NCBI GenBank assembly: GCA_012521405.1
Contig: JAAYMK010000032.1
Location: 1-64,000 of the forward strand
Source of the DNA: Bacillota bacterium
GTDB taxonomy: Bacteria > Bacillota > Dethiobacteria > Dethiobacterales > Dethiobacteraceae
DNA length: 64,000 bases
Direction: 5' to 3'
The notes under the pieces are model-generated. The model saw only the letters and a list, made by a program, of their open reading frames with translations, was not told where the DNA came from and made no database searches. Numbering within the stretch: the first letter of the stretch is position 1; each line of letters begins with the position of its first letter. Positions 60,822 through 64,000 of the stretch are shown here, piece after piece. Made by a program: the position numbers and the translations under genes.

Positions 60822-61193
60822 ATGTCTGCAACCATTCTGGTAGTCGATGATCGTGTCGGAATTCGCCGGCTCTTGCAAGAGGTTTTACAGGGAGCCGGTT
60901 ACAAAGTTTTAACGGCCGCCGGCGGTAGTGAAGCCATGGAGATTACCAGAGAAAATGATGCGGACATGGTGCTGCTTGATATGAAAATGTCGGGGATGGA
61001 CGGGTTGGAGACTTTAACGCGGCTGAAGAAAGAATCACCGCATTTAATTATTTTAATTATGACGGCCTATGAAGAACTGGAAGTTCTGAAAGAAGCAAAG
61101 CGCCGCGGCGCTGCCGGTTATATTTCCAAGCCCTTTGATATTGAAGAGTTAAAGGAAATTATTGCGGAAAAACTACGAGCCGCAAGCGCCTAA
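60822..61193 (+). CDS. spo0F: Sporulation response regulator Spo0F
   Basis: A 123-residue single-domain receiver protein, the middle step of the sporulation phosphorelay. Acidic pocket Asp9/Asp10, phosphorylated Asp53 in LLDMKM, Thr81 and Lys103 (SKPF) agree with Spo0F numbering (54, 82, 104 in B. subtilis). It has no output domain. Its start has GGGAGGTG upstream. The neighbouring genes spo0F-fba-fsa-glpX copy the B. subtilis order, supporting the name over CheY-like alternatives. Confidence 0.9.
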   Translation: MSATILVVDDRVGIRRLLQEVLQGAGYKVLTAAGGSEAMEITRENDADMVLLDMKMSGMDGLETLTRLKKESPHLIILIMTAYEELEVLKEAKRRGAAGYISKPFDIEELKEIIAEKLRAASA

Positions 61194-61250
61194 TTACATT
61201 TCCGTCCCGAAAATCCTTACCAAACACCTGCCGTACTGAAGATAGATTTT

Positions 61251-61279
61251 TTGGCATATAGTTTTATTAATGGTATTAT
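61251..61279 (+). promoter_or_regulatory. sigma-A promoter of fba
   Basis: TTGGCA (61251-61256), 17 bases and TATTAT (61274-61279) lie 43 bases before the fba start, so fba is not dependent on the spo0F transcript. Confidence 0.72.
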
Positions 61280-61321
61280 TAATGATACAACCCTGTGAAA
61301 GTTGTTAAAGGGGGGGAATAT

Positions 61322-62176
61322 ATGTCCTTTGTTACTTTATGCGAAGTACTTGCCGAAGCACAAAAACATCATTATGCCGTAGGTGCTTTTAATGCCAATA
61401 ATATGGAAATAGTGCAAGCCATTATTGAAGCGGCGGAAGAAGAAAGGGCTCCTGTGATTTTACAGGCCAGCCAGGGAGCTTTAAAATACGCAGGCATTGA
61501 ATATATTACCGCCATGGTAAAAGCCGCCGCCCAAAAGGCTACAGTACCGGTTGTGCTGCATCTGGACCATGGCACAAGTTTTGCGCAAGCCATGCAGTGC
61601 CTCCGCTATGGCTTTAGTTCTGTCATGTTTGACGGCTCCAAATACCCGCTGGCAGAAAATATCGCCAAAACCCGCCAGGTAGTCCAAGTGGCTCACGCCA
61701 TGGGTGTTTCGGTGGAAGGAGAATTAGGAAGAATCGGCGGTACGGAAGACGATATTTCCGTGGAGGAAAGGGATGCCTTTTTTACCGATCCCGCGGAAGC
61801 GGCAGAATTTGTGGCCGCCACGGAAGTGGATGCCTTGGCCGTGGCCATCGGTACCGCCCACGGGCCTTATAAGGGGGAACCGGTGCTGGATTTTGCGCGC
61901 TTAAAAACCATCAAAGAAAAAACCAATGTGCCCCTGGTTCTGCACGGCGCTTCGGGCGTGCCGGCGGAAAGTATCAAAAAAGCCATTGAAATAGGTGTAC
62001 GCAAAATTAATATTGATACAGATCTCCGTCAGGCCTTTACCCGCGCCATTAAAGAGGTACTGGCGGAAAATCCTGCGGAAATTGATCCCCGCAAAATTCT
62101 GGGGCAGGCAAAAGCAGCCATGAAAGCCGTCATTAAAGAAAAAATGCGCCTTTTCGGCTGTTCCGGCAAAGCATAG
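61322..62176 (+). CDS. fba: Class II fructose-1,6-bisphosphate aldolase
   Basis: A 284-residue zinc aldolase for glycolysis and gluconeogenesis. LHLDHGTS (zinc His), [20 protein letters not shown] and the GTAHG and LHGASG loops are typical of class II enzymes. The frame begins at 61295, but ATG 61322 has GGGGGG before it and gives MSFVTL. fsa follows after 10 bases. Confidence 0.95.
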   Translation: MSFVTLCEVLAEAQKHHYAVGAFNANNMEIVQAIIEAAEEERAPVILQASQGALKYAGIEYITAMVKAAAQKATVPVVLHLDHGTSFAQAMQCLRYGFSSVMFDGSKYPLAENIAKTRQVVQVAHAMGVSVEGELGRIGGTEDDISVEERDAFFTDPAEAAEFVAATEVDALAVAIGTAHGPYKGEPVLDFARLKTIKEKTNVPLVLHGASGVPAESIKKAIEIGVRKINIDTDLRQAFTRAIKEVLAENPAEIDPRKILGQAKAAMKAVIKEKMRLFGCSGKA

Positions 62177-62186
62177 GAGTGAGAAG

Positions 62187-62834
62187 ATGAAATTATTTTT
62201 AGATACAGCCAATCTGCAAGAAATAGAGCAAGCTATGCAGTGGGGTGTCATTGACGGTGTTACCACCAACCCCACTTTAGTAGCCAAAGAAGGCGGCAAT
62301 TTTCAGGCATTACTAAAAGAAATCTGTCACCTGGTGCCGGGCCCTGTTTCCGCCGAAGTCATTGCCACGGAAGCGGAAGCAATGGTAGAAGAGGCCAAGG
62401 AATTGGCGGCCATTGCCCCGCAAATTGTGATAAAAATTCCTCTGACCCCCGATGGTCTTAAGGCGGTAAAAATTTTAAGCGCCGACGGTATCCACTGTAA
62501 TGTAACCCTGATTTTTTCTTTCCAGCAGGCACTTTTGGCGGCGAAAGCCGGTGCCGCCTATGTAAGCCCCTTTTTGGGACGCCTGGACGATATTGGCCAT
62601 GACGGTGTAAGCTTGGTGGCAGATATCTGCCAAGCCTTTACCTATTATGATTTACCCTGTGAAGTAATTGCCGCCAGCATCCGTCACCCGCAGCATGTAC
62701 TGGCGGTGGCCAAGGCCGGCGCCCATATTGCCACCATACCATTTTCCGTGCTGGAAAAGATGTTCCACCATCCCTTAACCGATCTGGGGATAGAGCGCTT
62801 TTTGGCCGATTGGCAAAAAGCGCAACAAAGTTAA
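62187..62834 (+). CDS. fsa: Fructose-6-phosphate aldolase / transaldolase-like protein
   Basis: A 215-residue TalC/FSA-family aldolase with a Schiff-base lysine in [15 protein letters not shown] (about 84). [12 protein letters not shown] at the start and [14 protein letters not shown] are signatures. In the same place B. subtilis has ywjH. Whether it is a transaldolase or a fructose-6-phosphate aldolase cannot be told from sequence. Confidence 0.93.
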   Translation: MKLFLDTANLQEIEQAMQWGVIDGVTTNPTLVAKEGGNFQALLKEICHLVPGPVSAEVIATEAEAMVEEAKELAAIAPQIVIKIPLTPDGLKAVKILSADGIHCNVTLIFSFQQALLAAKAGAAYVSPFLGRLDDIGHDGVSLVADICQAFTYYDLPCEVIAASIRHPQHVLAVAKAGAHIATIPFSVLEKMFHHPLTDLGIERFLADWQKAQQS

Positions 62835-62873
62835 ACTTCATAGACACTCGACAGTAATGAGAAAAATTTTTCT

Positions 62874-62905
62874 GCCGGGAAGGAAAGGCTGATCTCCTTC
62901 CCGGC
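62874..62905 (+). terminator. Hairpin between fsa and glpX
   Basis: GCCGGGAAGGA pairs perfectly with TCCTTCCCGGC around a 10-base loop. It is followed by GGGAGTTTT rather than a clean T-run, so it may be a weak terminator or a processing hairpin. Confidence 0.45.
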
Positions 62906-62927
62906 GGGAGTTTTAAGGGGGAGGACA

Positions 62928-63905
62928 ATGGAGAGAGAATTGGCATTGGAATTTGTGCGTGTCACAGAAGCAGCCGCTTTAGCCGCCGGCCGCCTCATGG
63001 GAAGAGGAGATAAGGAAGGAGCGGATCAGGCTGCCGTAGAGGCCATGCGCAGAGTTTTTGAAACCATCCATATAGACGGAACAGTGGTCATCGGTGAAGG
63101 TGAAATGGACGAAGCTCCCATGCTTTACATTGGCGAGAAAGTGGGTACCGGTAGTGAGCCGGAAGTTGATGTGGCCGTTGACCCGTTGGAAGGAACTAAT
63201 TTGGTGGCAAAAGGCCTGCCTAATGCTCTGTCCGTGGTTGCCGTTGCCCCCAAAGGGTGCCTTTTACATGCTCCCGATATTTATATGGATAAAATTGCAG
63301 TGGGCCCCAAAGCCAAGGGCTGTATTGATTTGGATGCTCCTGTAGAAGAAAACCTGAAAAATGTGGCCGCCGCTTTGGGCAAAAATGTGGAAGACGTTAC
63401 GGCCATTATTTTGGACCGGCCCCGCCATGCGGAAATCATCAAACAAATCCGCCAAGCCGGCGCCCGCGTCAAATTAATTTCCGACGGTGATGTTTCTGCC
63501 GCCATTGCCACCGCCATTGAAGGTACCGGCGTCGATATCCTTTTTGGCATTGGGGGCGCTCCCGAAGGTGTCTTGGCCGCCGCCGCCTTGAAATGCTTGG
63601 GTGGGGAAATGCAAGGCCGCTTAAAACCGGAGGGGGAAGAAGAATTGGCAAGGGTCCGCAAAATGGGTTTAAGCGACCCCAATAAACTTTTGCACCTTGA
63701 CGATTTGGTGCAGGGTGATGATGTCTTCTTTGCCGCCACCGGCATTACAGACGGTGATATGTTGCGCGGCGTCCGTTATGAAGGCCAAACGGCCAAGACC
63801 CATTCTTTAGTGATGCGCGGCATTACCGGGACCATCCGTAATATTGAAGCAACGCATATTCTCACCCGCAAACCGCATTTTGTGGCCCGCCAACCAAACT
63901 GCTAA
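62928..63905 (+). CDS. glpX: Class II fructose-1,6-bisphosphatase
   Basis: A 325-residue phosphatase of the GlpX family, the gluconeogenic counterpart of the aldolase upstream. GEGEMDEAP (about 56-64) and DPLEGTN (about 85) are the metal-binding motifs, and [14 protein letters not shown] (about 204) is present. The ATG has GGGGGAGG upstream. The murA gene that separates ywjH and glpX in B. subtilis is absent. Confidence 0.96.
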   Translation: MERELALEFVRVTEAAALAAGRLMGRGDKEGADQAAVEAMRRVFETIHIDGTVVIGEGEMDEAPMLYIGEKVGTGSEPEVDVAVDPLEGTNLVAKGLPNALSVVAVAPKGCLLHAPDIYMDKIAVGPKAKGCIDLDAPVEENLKNVAAALGKNVEDVTAIILDRPRHAEIIKQIRQAGARVKLISDGDVSAAIATAIEGTGVDILFGIGGAPEGVLAAAALKCLGGEMQGRLKPEGEEELARVRKMGLSDPNKLLHLDDLVQGDDVFFAATGITDGDMLRGVRYEGQTAKTHSLVMRGITGTIRNIEATHILTRKPHFVARQPNC

Positions 63906-63927
63906 ATTTCCGTGCAGAAAAAATTAA

Positions 63928-63951
63928 GGGAAGACCGTCGTAAGTCTTCCC
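63928..63951 (+). other. Hairpin after glpX
   Basis: GGGAAGAC/GTCTTCCC with an 8-base loop. It has no T-run and is followed 6 bases later by the stronger terminator. Confidence 0.5.
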
Positions 63952-63957
63952 GGCAAG

Positions 63958-63980
63958 CGCTGTGGCAACACAGCGTTTTT
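63958..63980 (+). terminator. Terminator after glpX
   Basis: CGCTGTG/CACAGCG with a GCAA tetraloop followed by TTTTT. Confidence 0.9.
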
Positions 63981-64000
63981 ATGCTTTTGGGCGCCTGTAT

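Overview
The window is a bacterial replication-origin region from an anaerobic, endospore-forming Firmicute. It most resembles Clostridia of the Peptococcaceae/Desulfotomaculum type rather than Bacilli. The grounds are the gene order rpmH-oriC-dnaA-dnaN-recF-gyrB-gyrA, a ParA/ParB/Noc cluster with two perfect parS sites, the spore genes yyaC and spo0F (the latter behind a sigma-H-type promoter), a 2[4Fe-4S] ferredoxin, and NuoE/NuoF-like redox subunits with no respiratory-chain genes. By eye the G+C content is in the mid-40s percent (not computed). I see no insertion sequence, prophage, CRISPR array or rRNA gene. The content looks chromosomal and mostly vertically inherited.

Left arm, bases 1-18936, read leftward away from the origin. 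From oriC outward: rpmH-rnpA-yidD-yidC-jag (four tight junctions), mnmE-mnmG-rsmG, noc-parA-parB, two parS sites, a DUF554 membrane protein, DUF4446, a lipid kinase, a CvpA-type membrane protein, adk and a DUF951 protein. Then come rpsF-ssb-rpsR, rplI-lonC-dnaB, and tRNA-Lys and tRNA-Glu at the edge. Only yyaC runs the other way. Terminators and promoters divide the arm into units.

Origin, 18937-20956. DnaA boxes lie on both sides of dnaA, giving a bipartite oriC. The left intergenic also carries a consensus promoter for the rpmH operon.

Right arm, 20957-64000, mostly read rightward. dnaN-recF-DciA-like-remB-gyrB-gyrA is followed by a membrane-anchored flavoprotein, an apgM-thrC pair (a probable non-canonical homoserine kinase with threonine synthase) and an M3 peptidase. 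Next are two exported proteins (an Ig-like surface protein and a repeat-bearing glucosaminidase), a cyclophilin, cysteine desulfurase-thiI, and a redox operon. The redox operon holds a small Lrp-like protein, NuoE, NuoF and a 1169-residue fusion of a [2Fe-2S] domain, a GltD/NfnB-like NAD(P)H flavoprotein, ferredoxin clusters and a degenerate molybdopterin domain. aspB and serC run leftward. A SAM-I riboswitch then controls metY-metX. After an MBL hydrolase and a leftward class A PBP comes a polyamine cassette (arginine to agmatine to putrescine to spermidine), then pyrG, a ferredoxin and spo0F-fba-fsa-glpX.

Functional links: amino-acid supply from phosphoserine and homoserine (serC, thrC, metX, metY, apgM), sulfur transfer (cysteine desulfurase-ThiI), and chromosome replication and segregation with entry into sporulation. 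The most unusual object is the large flavin/Fe-S/molybdopterin fusion. It suggests a NAD(H)/NADP(H)/ferredoxin electron-transfer complex with no catalytic hydrogenase or formate dehydrogenase subunit in its operon.
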